Part shown: positions 63,548 through 64,000 of the stretch, one piece after another
Layout: the number at the start of each line of letters is the position of its first letter
Position numbering within the stretch: the first letter of the stretch is position 1
Origin: Algibacter mikhailovii
Lineage (GTDB): Bacteria > Bacteroidota > Bacteroidia > Flavobacteriales > Flavobacteriaceae
DNA: 64,000 nt
Assembly (NCBI RefSeq): GCF_014651495.1
Contig: NZ_BMWZ01000005.1
Coordinates: 186,001-250,000, forward strand
Direction of reading: 5' to 3'
Notes under the pieces: model-generated
The model's input: only the letters and a program-made list of their open reading frames with translations
Told to the model about the DNA's origin: nothing
The model's database searches: none
Program-made: the position numbers and the translations under genes

Positions 63548-64000
63548 CTAATCTCGACCTCCAAAAACTTGAAGCGCCCAATATAGCAAGTTGGCTAAGG
63601 CACCAATGGCGGCCACCAAATATGTTCTTGCTGCCCATTTTAGAGCATCTTCAGAACCTTTATATTCTTCTGGAGTTACCATGTTTTTATTTTTCAGCCA
63701 AGCCAAAGCTCTATTACTCGCGTCATACTCTACAGGCAATGTAATAAAACTAAAGAGTGTTGCAAATCCCATAAAGACCACACCTAATACAGCTACCCAC
63801 CAGCCTAAACCTATGCCTGCAGCGCCACCAAGCACTAACCCTCCAATAATTAACCATTGAGACATGCCCGAAGTTACACTTACCATAGGTACCAAGGTAG
63901 ATCGCATTTGCAACCAACTGTAGGCTTGAGCATGCTGAACTGCATGACCGCACTCGTGTGCTGCTACTGCAGCCGCCGCGGCATTACGTTGATTATACAC
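63548..64000 (-). CDS. Membrane zinc metallopeptidase (YugP-like), N-terminus missing
   Basis: The visible 150-residue C-terminal part holds the zinc motif HECGHAVQH (HExxHxxxH), preceded by NAAAAAVAA, and hydrophobic segments downstream (about 45-90 and 128-143). This matches the YugP/DUF1647-type membrane metallopeptidases. The start is beyond base 64000; the GTG codon at the edge is internal. Substrate unknown. Confidence 0.85.
   Translation of the reverse strand: MYNQRNAAAAAVAAHECGHAVQHAQAYSWLQMRSTLVPMVSVTSGMSQWLIIGGLVLGGAAGIGLGWWVAVLGVVFMGFATLFSFITLPVEYDASNRALAWLKNKNMVTPEEYKGSEDALKWAARTYLVAAIGALANLLYWALQVFGGRD

Noticed and set aside
1-64000. Search for CRISPR arrays, tRNA or rRNA genes, insertion sequences and prophage genes
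   Set aside because: No regularly spaced repeats, no transposase or phage motifs, and no cloverleaf seen in the intergenic gaps by eye.

Overview
The window is AT-rich, gene-dense DNA that looks like the chromosome of a marine member of the Flavobacteriaceae (phylum Bacteroidota). The evidence is: promoters of the TAnnTTTG type; three proteins with a C-terminal type IX secretion (T9SS) sorting domain; many short-leader lipoproteins; phylum-typical pairings (dihydroorotase with a DUF4296 protein, HemD with DUF4271); a SprA-like outer-membrane protein; and a GH117-type glycosidase of the kind used on red-algal galactans. I see 57 genes, two of them cut by the window edges. I see no rRNA, tRNA, insertion sequence, prophage or CRISPR array.

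Layout. 1-4.1 kb (minus): a lipoprotein operon with a choice-of-anchor-B protein, a seven-repeat propeller, an MbnP-like protein and an MbnH-like di-haem peroxidase. 4.2-11.8 kb: thiL, a small Cys protein, an alpha/beta hydrolase, an ACT-like protein divergent from aspartate kinase, Xaa-Pro aminopeptidase and a T9SS-secreted metalloprotease. 12-15.4 kb: sdhCAB. 15.5-25.8 kb: an M28 peptidase, then a minus-strand heavy-metal efflux operon (His-rich small protein, CzcA fused to a TolC-like channel, membrane-fusion lipoprotein) and a large SprA-like surface protein. 26-31 kb: exonuclease III, an OmpA-type lipoprotein, an aldo/keto reductase and the GH117-like T9SS enzyme. 31-41.3 kb: metabolic and housekeeping genes (saccharopine dehydrogenase-like, pckA, hemD, a polyprenol-phosphate mannosyltransferase, pyrC, an epimerase, tyrS). 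41.4-48.5 kb: a YHS protein, a LuxE-like enzyme, a tiny T9SS protein, a PhoB/PhoR-like two-component system, a MurG-like glycosyltransferase and a trmB/lysE/alkyltransferase-like operon. 48.9-51.4 kb: Mrp, NifU-type and ferredoxin genes for iron-sulfur work, then an Lrp regulator. 51.5-64 kb: glyS, comF, an Ig-like lipoprotein, an omega-amidase/aminotransferase pair around a serine hydrolase, a DPP11-like S46 peptidase, a membrane MutS-like ATPase, a Bax-inhibitor-like protein and a partial membrane zinc protease.

How it fits together. Peptide use is well served (secreted metalloprotease, M28, S46, PepP), in line with a protein- and polysaccharide-degrading marine heterotroph; pckA and sdh supply central carbon metabolism. 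The least explained parts are the MbnP/MbnH lipoprotein operon, the CzcA-OMF fusion with an embedded signal-peptide-like segment, the ACT-like partner of aspartate kinase, the membrane-anchored MutS-like ATPase and the cargo-less T9SS protein. All assignments come from reading the sequence; none was checked by database search.
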